This document shows positions 7,935 through 15,829 of a stretch of 64,000 nucleotides of DNA, in pieces. Location of the stretch: NCBI RefSeq assembly GCF_012849555.1, contig NZ_CP051685.1, positions 3,658,001 to 3,722,000 on the forward strand. Reading direction: 5' to 3'. A program made the translations under genes and the position numbers. A model generated the notes under the pieces. The model saw only the letters and a list, made by a program, of their open reading frames with translations. It did no database searches and was not told the DNA's origin. The DNA comes from Massilia forsythiae (GTDB lineage: Bacteria > Pseudomonadota > Gammaproteobacteria > Burkholderiales > Burkholderiaceae_D). The number at the start of each line of letters is the position of its first letter. The stretch's first letter is position 1.

Positions 7935-8702
7935 ATGCATCACCACCATCACCACGATCATTGCCACGACCATCAGGCACATGGCGACCGCCAGCACGGA
8001 CCGGCCGGGTTCGCCGGACGCCACGGCGGCCATGGCGACGGACCCGGCACCCACGGCGAAGGCCGCCATGCGCACGGCCACGGCCACGGCGGCGGGCGCG
8101 GCGGCCGTCCGGGACGCGGCGGCGGGCGCGGCGGTTTCGGCTTCGACGACGACGGAGGCATGCCGCGCGGACGCAAGCTGTCCTCGGACGACCTGCAATT
8201 GCTGCTGCTGGCGCTGATCGCCGAGCGCCCCGGCCACGGCTACGAGCTGATCAAGGAACTGGAAGCGCGCTCGAACGGCTTCTACGTGCCCAGCCCGGGC
8301 ATGATGTATCCGGCGCTGGCCTGCATGGAAGACCAGGGCCACGTGACCATCGAGCAGGAGGGCAACCGCAAGCGCTATGCGCCTTCGGACGAGGGCCGCG
8401 CGCACCTGGAAGCCAACCGCGAGCGCGCCGACGCCATGCTGGCCAAGCTGCAGCAGGCCGCCGACAAGATGGCGCGCATGCGCAGCGCGCTCTCCGGCGA
8501 GGAGGGCGCGGGCGATCCGGCCGGCGAAGGCAGGCGCGGCGGCTGGGTGAGCGAATTCCATGATGCGCGCCACGCGCTCAAGCACGCCCTGCACGCGTGC
8601 GGGGATGCCGGCGAGGACGAGCAGCGCCGCATCGCCGCGATCCTGGCGCGCGCCGCGGCCGAGATCGACGGACAGGCCGGCGCCGGCCAGCAGCAGGCAT
8701 AA
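7935..8702 (+). CDS. PadR-family regulator with His-rich metal-binding N terminus (YqjI/NfeR-like)
   Basis: A 255-residue PadR winged-helix repressor. Residues 1-55 are dominated by His, Gly and Asp, beginning Met followed by six consecutive His, then a Gly/Arg-rich linker to about residue 75. The DNA-binding domain runs from about 83 to 165: LLLLALIAERPGHGYELIKE, then the wing with YPALACMEDQGHVTIEQEG, matching PadR. This layout matches E. coli YqjI (NfeR), a nickel-responsive repressor of a ferric reductase. The C-terminal ~90 residues form an Ala-rich helix with a short low-complexity linker. Tandem palindromes in its own promoter suggest autoregulation. Nickel as ligand is inferred; no ferric reductase gene lies nearby. 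Confidence 0.88.
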   Translation: MHHHHHHDHCHDHQAHGDRQHGPAGFAGRHGGHGDGPGTHGEGRHAHGHGHGGGRGGRPGRGGGRGGFGFDDDGGMPRGRKLSSDDLQLLLLALIAERPGHGYELIKELEARSNGFYVPSPGMMYPALACMEDQGHVTIEQEGNRKRYAPSDEGRAHLEANRERADAMLAKLQQAADKMARMRSALSGEEGAGDPAGEGRRGGWVSEFHDARHALKHALHACGDAGEDEQRRIAAILARAAAEIDGQAGAGQQQA

Positions 8703-8735
8703 CGCGCGCTGCCGTATCATGGACGCATCGTCCCG

Positions 8736-9305
8736 ATGCAGCCATTGTCCATGTCACCCGATCCCATCGTCGCCACCAGCAAGCTCCTCAGTTACGTCCT
8801 GCGCCACCGGCCGGACAGCATCGGCATCGCGCTCGACGCCAACGGCTGGACCGGCGTCGACGAACTGCTGGCGCGCCTGGCCGCCGGCGGGCATGCGGTC
8901 GACCGCGACCTGCTGCAGCGCGTGGTGGCCGGCAACGACAAGCAGCGCTTCGCCTTCAGCGCGGACGGCAGCCGCATCCGCGCCAGCCAGGGGCACTCGG
9001 TCGCGGTCGACCTGGGGCTGGTCGCCGCCGAGCCGCCCGCCGTGCTGTACCACGGCACCGCCAGCCGCTTCCTGAAGTCGATCCTGGTGTCCGGCCTGAA
9101 GGCGTCGGGGCGGCAGCACGTGCATTTGTCGGCCGATGCGGCCACGGCCAGGACCGTGGGGGCGCGCCACGGGTTTCCGGTGGTGCTGCGGGTGGATGCG
9201 CGGCGCATGCGCGCGGATGGCTTGGTGTTCTACCGGTCGGACAATGGGGTGTGGTTGACGCAGGCGGTGATGCCGCGTTACCTGGATGCGGCGGGCAACG
9301 CGTGA
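8736..9305 (+). CDS. kptA: RNA 2'-phosphotransferase KptA/Tpt1
   Basis: NAD+-dependent 2'-phosphotransferase, removing an internal RNA 2'-phosphate and making ADP-ribose 1'',2''-cyclic phosphate. Bacterial KptA has no obvious tRNA-splicing substrate. About 189 residues, with [17 protein letters not shown] (conserved Arg-His of the RNA lobe), [28 protein letters not shown] and the NAD-binding [20 protein letters not shown] at expected places. Both ATG 8736 and ATG 8751 are possible starts; the conserved region begins a few residues after 8751. TATCAT at 8715-8720 looks like a -10 box, giving a very short leader. It is not in an operon with RNA-repair genes (no RtcB/RtcA nearby). Confidence 0.9.
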   Translation: MQPLSMSPDPIVATSKLLSYVLRHRPDSIGIALDANGWTGVDELLARLAAGGHAVDRDLLQRVVAGNDKQRFAFSADGSRIRASQGHSVAVDLGLVAAEPPAVLYHGTASRFLKSILVSGLKASGRQHVHLSADAATARTVGARHGFPVVLRVDARRMRADGLVFYRSDNGVWLTQAVMPRYLDAAGNA

Positions 9306-9360
9306 ATATGACGATTTTCGAGGTGGGTGGCGCGCCTTGATCGGCGGCGCGGATGGTGGT

Positions 9361-9425
9361 TGGACGCGTGGACGGCGCATGGGCCGTCACCATGCCACAG
9401 GCGCGGGCGAAGCCGTCCACCCTAC
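9361..9425. repeat. GTGGACGGC palindromic repeat
   Basis: The interval contains GCGTGGACGGCGCATGG and ends AAGCCGTCCACCCTAC, so GTGGACGGC and GCCGTCCAC form an inverted pair about 40 bases apart. It is one of four copies of this family in the window (also 16237, 19961, 28459). It lies in the convergent gap between kptA and the ankyrin gene, where it may act as a bidirectional terminator. Confidence 0.7.
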
Positions 9426-9450
9426 AATGGCAGCGTGTTTCGCCAGCCGC

Positions 9451-9993
9451 TCAGGCGGCGCCGGTGGCCGAGGCCAGCAGCTCGGCGGTGTCGTGCGCGC
9501 CCATCTTGCGGGCGGCGTCGAGGATGGTGTTGCCGTCGGCGTCCGGGCGCAGCGGGTCGGCACCGCGCGCCAGCAGCAACTGCGCGATGTCGACGCGGTT
9601 GAACATGGCGGCGAACATCAGCGCGGTCTTGCCGTTGGGGCCGGCGTTGTCGACCTGGGCGCCGTGGTCGAGCAGCAGGGTGGCGATCGGCAGGTCGCCC
9701 TTGAAGGCCACGCCGGCGAGCGGGGTCTGGCCGGCGTCGTTCTGCACTTCCGGGTCGGCGCCATGTTCCAGCAGGGTCTTGGCGGCGTCGAAATGGCCGT
9801 GGTAGCAGGCCAGCATCAGCAGGCTGTCGCCGCGCTCGTTGCGCAGGTTGCGCGGCAGGCCGCGCTCCAGCAGGCTGGAGAGCTCGACGGCTTCGCCGGC
9901 GCGCACCAGGCCGAACACGCGGCGCACGAAGGCGAGCGTGTCCTCGTCGAGTTCGGGGCGCTGGGCCGGGCTGGTCGGTGGCTGCTGCTGCAT
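9451..9993 (-). CDS. Ankyrin-repeat protein
   Basis: A 180-residue cytosolic protein made almost wholly of ankyrin repeats, expected to bind another protein. The start (9993-9991) follows AGGAGAACACG, a strong ribosome site; an upstream in-frame ATG lacks one. After a helical N terminus (LDEDTLAFVRRVFGLVRAGE) four repeats are visible: RGDSLLMLACYHGHFDAAKT, AGQTPLAGVAFKGDLPIATL, NGKTALMFAAMFNRVDIAQL and DGNTILDAARKMGAHDTAEL. No signal peptide is present. In other bacteria short ankyrin proteins of this kind often sit beside catalase or toxin genes, but none is adjacent. Function unknown. Confidence 0.85.
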   Translation of the reverse strand: MQQQPPTSPAQRPELDEDTLAFVRRVFGLVRAGEAVELSSLLERGLPRNLRNERGDSLLMLACYHGHFDAAKTLLEHGADPEVQNDAGQTPLAGVAFKGDLPIATLLLDHGAQVDNAGPNGKTALMFAAMFNRVDIAQLLLARGADPLRPDADGNTILDAARKMGAHDTAELLASATGAA

Positions 9994-10114
9994 CGTGTTC
10001 TCCTGGGCTGTGGTCTGCGGGTGTGCGGGGGCTGCCGGGTGGCTTGGCAATTAGACCACAAACCGCGCAATCCGGCGGCCGTGCGCGTGCGCGTGCGCGC
10101 ACCCGAACGCGCCG

Positions 10115-10681
10115 TCAGGGCTTGAACGCGGCCAAGTGGCGCTCGATCTCGAACACGTGCGGATCGAACTTGCCCAGTTCGCGCAGCGCGCCGGCCAGTT
10201 CCAGCAGGTAGTCGACGTTCGGGCCGCTCGGGCCGCTGGCGGCGGCGATCTGGCGCGCGATGTCGCGCTCGCTGGCCGGTCCCAGGTAGGCGGCGTTCTC
10301 GTGGGTGGCGATATACACCAGGCCTTCGATGCTGGCGCCGTCCTCGAACCGGATGTCGGTCGCCAGGCGCAGGTAGCCGTTCTTTTCGCGGTAATCCAGG
10401 TGCGCGAACGCGTCCGGCGTGACCAGGTAGGCCATGCCGTGGCACAGCGCGCCCGGCTCCGGCACCAGTGTCACCACGCGTCCCGGCGCGCTGTGCGTGC
10501 CGCGGTGGTCGTGCGAACCCTGCCAGAAGCGGCGCGTCCAGCCGGCGATGTGCGCCGGGCGCCGTTCCAGGAAGGGGAAATCGGCCTTGAAGATGAGGGA
10601 GCCGTAGCCGAACAGCCAGACGCTGGCGTGGCGGTCGAACTTGTCCATGCGCTGGTTGATCTCGACGGTGTTCAGGGACAT
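10115..10681 (-). CDS. chaC: Glutathione-specific gamma-glutamylcyclotransferase (ChaC-type)
   Basis: ChaC enzymes cleave glutathione to 5-oxoproline and Cys-Gly. The 188-residue product carries the substrate loop VWLFGYGSLIFKADFP, the catalytic-Glu motif LDYREKNGYLR and the C-terminal region SGPNVDYLLELAGALRELG, all characteristic. ATG 10681-10679 is selected because the conserved region begins about 20 residues later. The gene is transcribed away from the fumarylacetoacetate hydrolase gene, sharing a gap of about 245 bases with it. Cytosolic, no membrane segments. Confidence 0.9.
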   Translation of the reverse strand: MSLNTVEINQRMDKFDRHASVWLFGYGSLIFKADFPFLERRPAHIAGWTRRFWQGSHDHRGTHSAPGRVVTLVPEPGALCHGMAYLVTPDAFAHLDYREKNGYLRLATDIRFEDGASIEGLVYIATHENAAYLGPASERDIARQIAAASGPSGPNVDYLLELAGALRELGKFDPHVFEIERHLAAFKP

Positions 10682-10925
10682 GGTGGCGGCGCTCGCGGTG
10701 ACGAAAGCCCATTCTAGCGCGGCCGCTGCCTTGCCCGCCCTTTCGCTTGCCCTCGCAAGGGCGCGTGGTGCGCAGTGTTCGCAAGCGCACGGTCGAGAGG
10801 AGCGATCGTCTGGCCCAATGGAGGCATCGGCAAGCCGGACGCGTCCCACCGAAAAATACGATTTGTACGATCGCCGGATTTGCATTTTAATGGCGGCACT
10901 CAAAACAAGAATCGAAGGAAACGCC

Positions 10926-11963
10926 ATGAAACTCGCTTCCCTGAAAGCCGGCGGCCGCGACGGCACCCTGGTCGTGGTCAGCCGCGACCTGGGCATCTGC
11001 CAGGCCGTGCCGGCCATCGCGCGCACCCTGCAGGCCGCGCTGGACGACTGGGACCGCGTGCAGCCGCGCCTGCAGCAGGTCTACGAGCAGCTCAACGGGC
11101 AACCGCGTGCCGGCGGCGTGCCGGACGCGGTCCCGTTCAGCGCGTCCGACTGCGCCTCGCCGCTGCCGCGCGCCTACCAGTGGGCCGACGGCTCGGCCTA
11201 CATCAACCACGTCGAACTGGTGCGCAAGGCCAGGAATGCCGCGGTGCCGCCGTCGTTCTACCAGGACCCGCTGATGTACCAGGGCGGTTCGGATTCCTTC
11301 GTCGGCCCGTGCGACCCGATCGCGGCGCTATCCGAAGACTGGGGCATCGACCTGGAGGCCGAGGTGGCGGTGGTGACCGGCGACGTGCCGATGGGCGCGG
11401 CGCCGGAACAGGCCGCCGGCGCGATCCGCCTGGTCATGCTGGTCAACGACGTCTCGCTGCGCAACCTGATCCCGAAGGAACTGGAAAAGGGCTTCGGCTT
11501 CTTCCAGTCGAAGCCGGCCAGCGCATTCTCTCCGGTGGCGGTGACGCCGGACGAGCTGGGCGCCGCCTGGCAGGACAGCAAGCTCAAGCTGCCGCTGCTG
11601 GTGACCCTCAACGGCCAGCCGTTCGGGCGCCCGGACGCCGGCGAGGACATGACCTTCAGCTTCGCCCGGCTGGTGGCGCACGCCGCCAGGACGCGCGAAC
11701 TGGCGGCCGGCACCATCATCGGCTCGGGCACGGTGTCCAACAAGCAGGGCGGCCTGCACGGTTCCAGCATCGCCAACGGCGGCGTCGGCTATTGCTGCCT
11801 GGCCGAGCTGCGCATGTACGAGACCATCGAGCAGGGCGCGCCGCAGACGCCGTTCCTGCGCTTCGGCGACACGGTGCGCATCGAGATGCAGGATGCGGCC
11901 GGGGCCAGCATTTTCGGCGCGATCGACCAGCAGGTCGCGCACTACCAAGGGAGAAGGGAATGA
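10926..11963 (+). CDS. Fumarylacetoacetate hydrolase family protein
   Basis: A 345-residue FAH-family hydrolase, probably fumarylacetoacetase in tyrosine/homogentisate breakdown because the next gene is maleylacetoacetate isomerase. ATG 10926 follows GAAGGAAACGCC. Metal-binding acidic residues lie in DLEAEVAVVTGDVPMGA and LVMLVNDVSLRNLIPKELEK; the C-terminal GSGTVSNKQGG contains the glycine-rich turn of the family. The stop overlaps the maiA start by four bases (ATGA), so the two are translationally coupled. The upstream gap has a duplicated TACGAT (10857, 10866) and TTTAAT, possible promoter elements. hmgA, which would complete the pathway, is not in the window. Confidence 0.88.
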   Translation: MKLASLKAGGRDGTLVVVSRDLGICQAVPAIARTLQAALDDWDRVQPRLQQVYEQLNGQPRAGGVPDAVPFSASDCASPLPRAYQWADGSAYINHVELVRKARNAAVPPSFYQDPLMYQGGSDSFVGPCDPIAALSEDWGIDLEAEVAVVTGDVPMGAAPEQAAGAIRLVMLVNDVSLRNLIPKELEKGFGFFQSKPASAFSPVAVTPDELGAAWQDSKLKLPLLVTLNGQPFGRPDAGEDMTFSFARLVAHAARTRELAAGTIIGSGTVSNKQGGLHGSSIANGGVGYCCLAELRMYETIEQGAPQTPFLRFGDTVRIEMQDAAGASIFGAIDQQVAHYQGRRE

Positions 11964-12604
11964 AGCTTTATACGTATTTCCGCAGCTCCGCCGCCTACCG
12001 GGTGCGCATTGCGCTGAACCTGAAGGAGCTGCAGTACGACGCGATTCCGGTGCACCTGCTGCGCGACGGCGGCGAACAGCTGCAGGCGCAGTACACCGCG
12101 ATCAACCCGAGCGGCCTGGTGCCGGCGTTCCAGGACGACTACATCACGCTGACGCAGTCGATGGCGATCCTGGAATACCTGGACGACGAGTACCCGAAGG
12201 TGCCGTTGATGCCGAAAGATGCCAGCGGACGCGCGCGGGTGCGCGAGCTGGCCCAGATCATCGCCTGCGACATCCACCCGGTGAACAACCTGCGCGTGCT
12301 GCGCTACCTGACCGACACCCTCGGTTTGTCCGAAGCGGTGAAGACCGAGTGGTACCGCCACTGGCTGACGGACGGGCTGGAGGTGCTGGAAAAACACCTC
12401 GACCGCGACCCCAGCGCCGGCCCGCTGTGCCACGGCCACACCCCGACCATCGCCGATTGCTGCCTGGTGCCGCAGGTCTACAATGCCCAGCGCCACGGCA
12501 TCGACCTGGCGCCGTACCCGAACATCCGGCGCATCAATGCCGCCTGCATCGAGATGCCCGGCTTCGTCGCGGCGCATCCGGCGAACCAGCCGGATGCGGA
12601 GTAA
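11960..12604 (+). CDS. maiA: Maleylacetoacetate isomerase (zeta-class GST)
   Basis: Glutathione-dependent cis-trans isomerase converting maleylacetoacetate to fumarylacetoacetate. The 214-residue protein starts MKLYTYFRSSAAYRVRIALN, containing the zeta-class SSxxxRVR active-site signature; INPSGLVPAF and QSMAILEYLDD follow as the glutathione-binding part of the thioredoxin-like domain. The helical C-terminal domain ends with ADCCLVPQVYNAQR and PNIRRINAACIEMPGF, both conserved in MaiA. It overlaps the preceding hydrolase by four bases, supporting an operon in aromatic amino-acid catabolism. Confidence 0.95.
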   Translation: MKLYTYFRSSAAYRVRIALNLKELQYDAIPVHLLRDGGEQLQAQYTAINPSGLVPAFQDDYITLTQSMAILEYLDDEYPKVPLMPKDASGRARVRELAQIIACDIHPVNNLRVLRYLTDTLGLSEAVKTEWYRHWLTDGLEVLEKHLDRDPSAGPLCHGHTPTIADCCLVPQVYNAQRHGIDLAPYPNIRRINAACIEMPGFVAAHPANQPDAE

Positions 12605-12641
12605 TCGCCGCGTCTTCATCGTCGAGGCGGGAAAGCCAGGC

Positions 12642-12671
12642 CGTCGTTCCCGCGGAGGCGGGGACCCATGC
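12642..12671. repeat. Single REP-like palindrome
   Basis: CGTCGTTCCCGCGGAGGCGGGGACCCATG contains the GTC-N-CCCGC / GCGGG palindrome of the GTCGTCCCCGCG family, here unpaired, unlike most copies in the window. It follows the maiA stop by about 40 bases. Confidence 0.7.
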
Positions 12672-12816
12672 GCACGCCACCGATACCGTAGGCATCGGAC
12701 CCTGCGGCTCAGCTGGCCCGCTGCCCGACAAGAAAAATCCGCACACAGGCACTTGCGAAGGGCGGGCACGGCACCAATCTGCGCTGTCTTGTCATCTGGA
12801 TAATTCTATTCATCTC

Positions 12817-13590
12817 ATGCCTGACACCACAATCCCTACCGCCATTCTCGACGCCCTGAAGCTGGCCGATCCTTCCTGGCACGCGACCCTGCGCCAGGGC
12901 CTGGAAGCGATGATGCGCGCCACGCCCGACTACCTGCCGGCGCTGGCGGTGGACGATTACCTGCCCACCGACGGTCGCCTGTTCGCCGCCTTCGCGCTGC
13001 CGCTGGAACGGGTGCGCTACGTGCTGGTGGGGGAGGGGCCGTATCCGCGTGCGCAAAGCGCGACCGGGGTCTGCTTCATGGACGGGGCGGTGGGGGAACT
13101 GTGGTCGGAAGCCGGCCTGTCGAAGCCGGTCAACCGCGCCACCTCGCTGCGCAATTTCATGAAGATGCTGCTGGTGGCCGACGGCCGCCTGCAGGCCGAC
13201 GACACCGGCGGCGCCGCGCTGGCGCCGATCGCCAGGTCGGCCGTGCAGGGTGACGGCAGCATCCGCACCCTGGCCGCACTGCAGGACAACCTGCTGGGCG
13301 AAGGTTTCCTGCTGCTGAACGCGTCACTGGTGTTCCGCAAGCACGTGGCGCCGGTGGTCGACGCGCGCGCCTGGGTGCCGTTCCAGCAAGCCGTGTTCGC
13401 GGCCCTGTCCGCGCGCGCTGCCAAGCCGACCCTGGTCTTGTGGGGCAAGATCGCCGAGCAACTGAAAAACGTCCCCGAAAGCGCCAGCTTTCCCCACGTC
13501 CAGGCCGAGCATCCCTACAACCTCAGCTTCATCCGCCACCAGGGCATGCAGCAACTGTTCGGCCCGATGCACCTCCTGCGCCAGCGCTGA
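12817..13590 (+). CDS. Uracil-DNA glycosylase-like protein lacking the catalytic Asp
   Basis: A 257-residue protein with the fold pattern of family-1 uracil-DNA glycosylase: a beta strand plus loop RYVLVGEGPYP (residues 68-77, where active enzymes read GQDPYH), ATGVCFMDG (83-90), LLLNASLVFRKH (166-176, cf. LLNTVLTV), LVLWGKIAEQ and HPYNLSFIRHQG (232-243, cf. HPSPLS). The catalytic Asp of motif A is Gly here and the motif's His is Pro, so normal uracil excision is doubtful. The protein may bind DNA without cleaving, or have a different active site. The start is chosen as the first ATG of the conserved region; a weak TAATTCTATTCAT lies before it. Confidence 0.72.
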   Translation: MPDTTIPTAILDALKLADPSWHATLRQGLEAMMRATPDYLPALAVDDYLPTDGRLFAAFALPLERVRYVLVGEGPYPRAQSATGVCFMDGAVGELWSEAGLSKPVNRATSLRNFMKMLLVADGRLQADDTGGAALAPIARSAVQGDGSIRTLAALQDNLLGEGFLLLNASLVFRKHVAPVVDARAWVPFQQAVFAALSARAAKPTLVLWGKIAEQLKNVPESASFPHVQAEHPYNLSFIRHQGMQQLFGPMHLLRQR

Positions 13591-13606
13591 CAACAAATTC
13601 GGGGTC

Positions 13607-13773
13607 AAATTCGGGGTCAGAGCACTTTCCAAGGAAATTGACTGGTCCATTCGGCGTGACGCCGCATCGCGTCGGTGTGGAGAAAGGAACGATGCCATGT
13701 ATCTCCAGCCGCTGTCTCGATACTGGAGTGGCGCAGAGACTATTGATTTTGAAAGTGCTCTGACCCCGAATTT
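13607..13773. repeat. 167-bp element with 23-bp perfect inverted termini (RAYT/REP-like)
   Basis: AAATTCGGGGTCAGAGCACT... (23 bp, 13607-13629) is exactly reverse-complementary to 13751-13773 (GAAAGTGCTCTGACCCCGAA...). A partial extra copy of the left terminus, AAATTCGGGGTC, precedes it at about 13595-13606. GGGGTCAGAG termini of this sort commonly flank RAYT (Y1-type REP-associated) transposase genes. Here the interior of about 120 bases has no intact gene, so this is a transposase-less remnant or non-autonomous copy. Confidence 0.75.
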
Positions 13774-13826
13774 TCGGCGCTTACTGCAGTTTTGGGCCGT
13801 CCAAGACAAACCCCGTCAGATGCGCT

Positions 13827-13852
13827 ATACTTGACTAAATCGATCAACTAAT
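13827..13852 (+). promoter_or_regulatory. Probable IscR type-1 binding site and isc promoter
   Basis: ATACTTGACTAAATCGATCAACTAAT resembles the type-1 IscR consensus (ATA-YY-GACTAAAT-YAGTC-RR-STAT form), including the TTGACTAAAT half that doubles as a -35 element at 13831-13836. A plausible -10 (GGTTAT, 13855-13860) follows at 18 bases. This placement matches autorepression of the isc operon by holo-IscR. Confidence 0.75.
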
Positions 13853-13953
13853 CAGGTTATTCAAGATGTCTCGCAAGCAGTTGAGCAGACGAACTTGGTT
13901 GATTGAATAAAGGCAAGATTTTAACACTGTCTGGAAACCAACCCGGGGTTGTG

Positions 13954-14427
13954 ATGCGTCTGACCACCAAAGGCCGTTTTGCTGTAACCGCGATGATCGA
14001 CCTGGCACTGCGCCAGGGCAACGGTCCGGTCACGCTGTCCGGCATCAGCCAGCGCCAGGCGATTTCGCTGTCCTACCTGGAGCAGTTGTTCGGCAAGCTG
14101 CGCCGGCACGAGATCGTCGAGTCGGTGCGCGGCCCGGGGGGCGGCTACAGCCTGGCGCGCAGCGCCGCCAAGGTGACCGTCGCCGACATCATCATCGCCG
14201 TCGACGAGCCGCTCGACGCCACCCAGTGCGGCGGCAAGGGCAATTGCCACGGTGCCGACGGCGCGGGCGGCACGCAATGCATGACCCACGAGCTGTGGGC
14301 CACCCTGAATGCGAAGATGGTCGATTTCCTCGACTCCGTCACCTTGCAGGACCTGGTCGACCAGCAGAAGCAGAAGGACCAGAACGTGGTGGTGATGCAC
14401 CGCCAGGCGGCCGTCGGACAGCACTGA
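13954..14427 (+). CDS. iscR: Fe-S cluster assembly regulator IscR
   Basis: Rrf2-family [2Fe-2S] transcription factor that represses isc when clustered. The 157-residue protein begins MRLTTKGRFAVTAMIDLALR, the conserved winged-helix start; YLEQLFGKLRRHEIVESVRG is the recognition helix and GPGGGYSLAR the wing. Three cluster-ligand Cys lie in CGGKGNCHGADGAGGTQC (spacing 5 and 11, the second gap longer than in E. coli), followed by MTHELW, whose His is the fourth ligand. ATG 13954 is preceded by GTG 13951; either could start. The tail is Gln/Lys-rich. First gene of the isc operon. Confidence 0.96.
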   Translation: MRLTTKGRFAVTAMIDLALRQGNGPVTLSGISQRQAISLSYLEQLFGKLRRHEIVESVRGPGGGYSLARSAAKVTVADIIIAVDEPLDATQCGGKGNCHGADGAGGTQCMTHELWATLNAKMVDFLDSVTLQDLVDQQKQKDQNVVVMHRQAAVGQH

Positions 14428-14473
14428 ACGAGCAGCAGCAAAAAGCAGAACGCAGAACACCGAGCAGCAACCA

Positions 14474-14509
14474 ACATTGAGCAGTACATCGACATTGAGC
14501 AGCACATCG
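14474..14509 (+). repeat. 18-bp tandem duplication in the iscR-iscS gap
   Basis: ACATTGAGCAGTACATCG (14474-14491) is repeated at once as ACATTGAGCAGCACATCG (14492-14509), one mismatch. The flanks also have degenerate GAGCAGCA copies. It lies just ahead of the iscS ribosome site (ATGGAGTGAACAC). Confidence 0.75.
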
Positions 14510-14523
14510 GATGGAGTGAACAC

Positions 14524-15780
14524 ATGAACGCGCCTTTGGACAAAAAAATCGAGCAGAGCTTCGTCACCGCACCGCATTTTCCGATCTACATGGATTACTC
14601 GGCCACCACGCCGATCGATCCGCGCGTGGCCGACAAGATGATCCCGTTCCTGCGCGAGCAGTTCGGCAATCCGGCGTCGCGCAGCCACGCCTACGGCTGG
14701 AGCGCCGAGGCGGCGGTGGAGGAAGCGCGCGCGCAGGTGGCGGCGCTGGTCGGCGCCGATCCGCGCGAGATCATCTGGACCTCGGGCGCGACCGAATCGA
14801 ACAACCTGGCCCTGAAGGGCGCCGCGCACTTCTATAAAACGAAGGGCAAGCACATCATCACGGTCAAGACCGAGCACAAGGCCGTGCTGGACACCGTGCG
14901 CGAGCTGGAACGCCAGGGCTTCGAGGCGACCTACCTGGAGCCGCAGGACAACGGCCTGATCTCGCTCGAGCAGCTGGAAGCGGCGATCCGTCCGGACACC
15001 ATCCTGGTCTCGGTCATGTACGTCAACAACGAGATCGGCGTGATCCAGCCGATCGCCGAGATCGGCGAACTGTGCCGCAAGAAGGGCGTGATCTTCCACA
15101 GCGACGCCGCGCAAGCCACCGGCAAGGTGCACATCGACCTGGACAAGCTGAAGGTCGACCTGATGACCTTCACCGCGCACAAGACCTACGGTCCGAAGGG
15201 CATCGGCGCCCTGTACGTGCGCCGCAAGCCGCGCGTGCGCCTGGAAGCGCAGATGCACGGCGGCGGCCACGAGCGCGGCCTGCGCTCGGGCACGCTGCCG
15301 ACCCACCAGATCGCCGGCATGGGGGAAGCCTTCCGCATCGCGCGTGAAGAGATGGACAGCGAGATCGCCCGCGTGCAGGCGCTGCGCGACCGCCTGGCCA
15401 AGGGCCTGCTGGAGATCGAAGAGGTCTACATCAACGGCGACATGCAGCATCGCGTGCCGCACAACCTGAACGTCAGCTTCAACTTCGTCGAAGGCGAATC
15501 GCTGATCATGGCGGTCAAGGACCTGGCGGTGTCGTCCGGTTCGGCCTGCACCTCGGCCTCGCTGGAACCGTCGTACGTGCTGCGCGCCCTGGGCCGCAGC
15601 GACGAACTGGCGCACAGCTCGATCCGCTTCACGATCGGCCGCTTCACCACCGAGGCGGACATCGACTTCGCGGTCGAGCTGCTGAAATCGAAAGTCGGCA
15701 AGCTGCGCGAACTGTCGCCGCTGTGGGACATGCACAAGGACGGCATCGACATCAGCTCGATCCAGTGGGCCGCGCACTGA
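14524..15780 (+). CDS. iscS: Cysteine desulfurase IscS
   Basis: PLP enzyme that removes sulfur from cysteine as a persulfide for IscU and tRNA thiolation. 418 residues; an N-terminal extension of about 20 residues precedes [17 protein letters not shown]. The PLP lysine is in [20 protein letters not shown] (near residue 220) and the catalytic Cys loop is [20 protein letters not shown] (Cys near 343), as in the NifS/IscS class. The C-terminal [18 protein letters not shown] is the IscU-interacting tail. It is second in the operon, about 95 bases after iscR. Confidence 0.97.
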   Translation: MNAPLDKKIEQSFVTAPHFPIYMDYSATTPIDPRVADKMIPFLREQFGNPASRSHAYGWSAEAAVEEARAQVAALVGADPREIIWTSGATESNNLALKGAAHFYKTKGKHIITVKTEHKAVLDTVRELERQGFEATYLEPQDNGLISLEQLEAAIRPDTILVSVMYVNNEIGVIQPIAEIGELCRKKGVIFHSDAAQATGKVHIDLDKLKVDLMTFTAHKTYGPKGIGALYVRRKPRVRLEAQMHGGGHERGLRSGTLPTHQIAGMGEAFRIAREEMDSEIARVQALRDRLAKGLLEIEEVYINGDMQHRVPHNLNVSFNFVEGESLIMAVKDLAVSSGSACTSASLEPSYVLRALGRSDELAHSSIRFTIGRFTTEADIDFAVELLKSKVGKLRELSPLWDMHKDGIDISSIQWAAH

Positions 15781-15829
15781 TCACGGACACGCAGCACCAA
15801 GCAACGTAACGCATTCAAGGAGCACTACC

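Larger units (their letters stand above)
13591..13953. other. Gap between UDG-like gene and iscR
   Basis: No gene is supported here. The first half holds a 167-bp inverted-repeat element (13607-13773). The second half carries the iscR promoter region with a probable IscR type-1 site (13827-13852) and a leader of about 90 bases. Confidence 0.8.

Noticed and set aside
7935..7960. Met-His6 start looks like vector-derived hexahistidine tag
   Set aside because: The His-rich stretch continues irregularly for about 50 residues, has native-type codons and its own promoter, and matches the YqjI family layout, so it is not contamination.
9839..10211. Plus-strand frames opposite the ankyrin and ChaC genes
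   Set aside because: Shadow frames of GC-rich coding DNA; the minus-strand proteins have recognisable domains.
13681..13763. Transposase fragment inside the 167-bp inverted element
   Set aside because: The interior frames are too short to name a transposase family, so only the inverted ends are reported.
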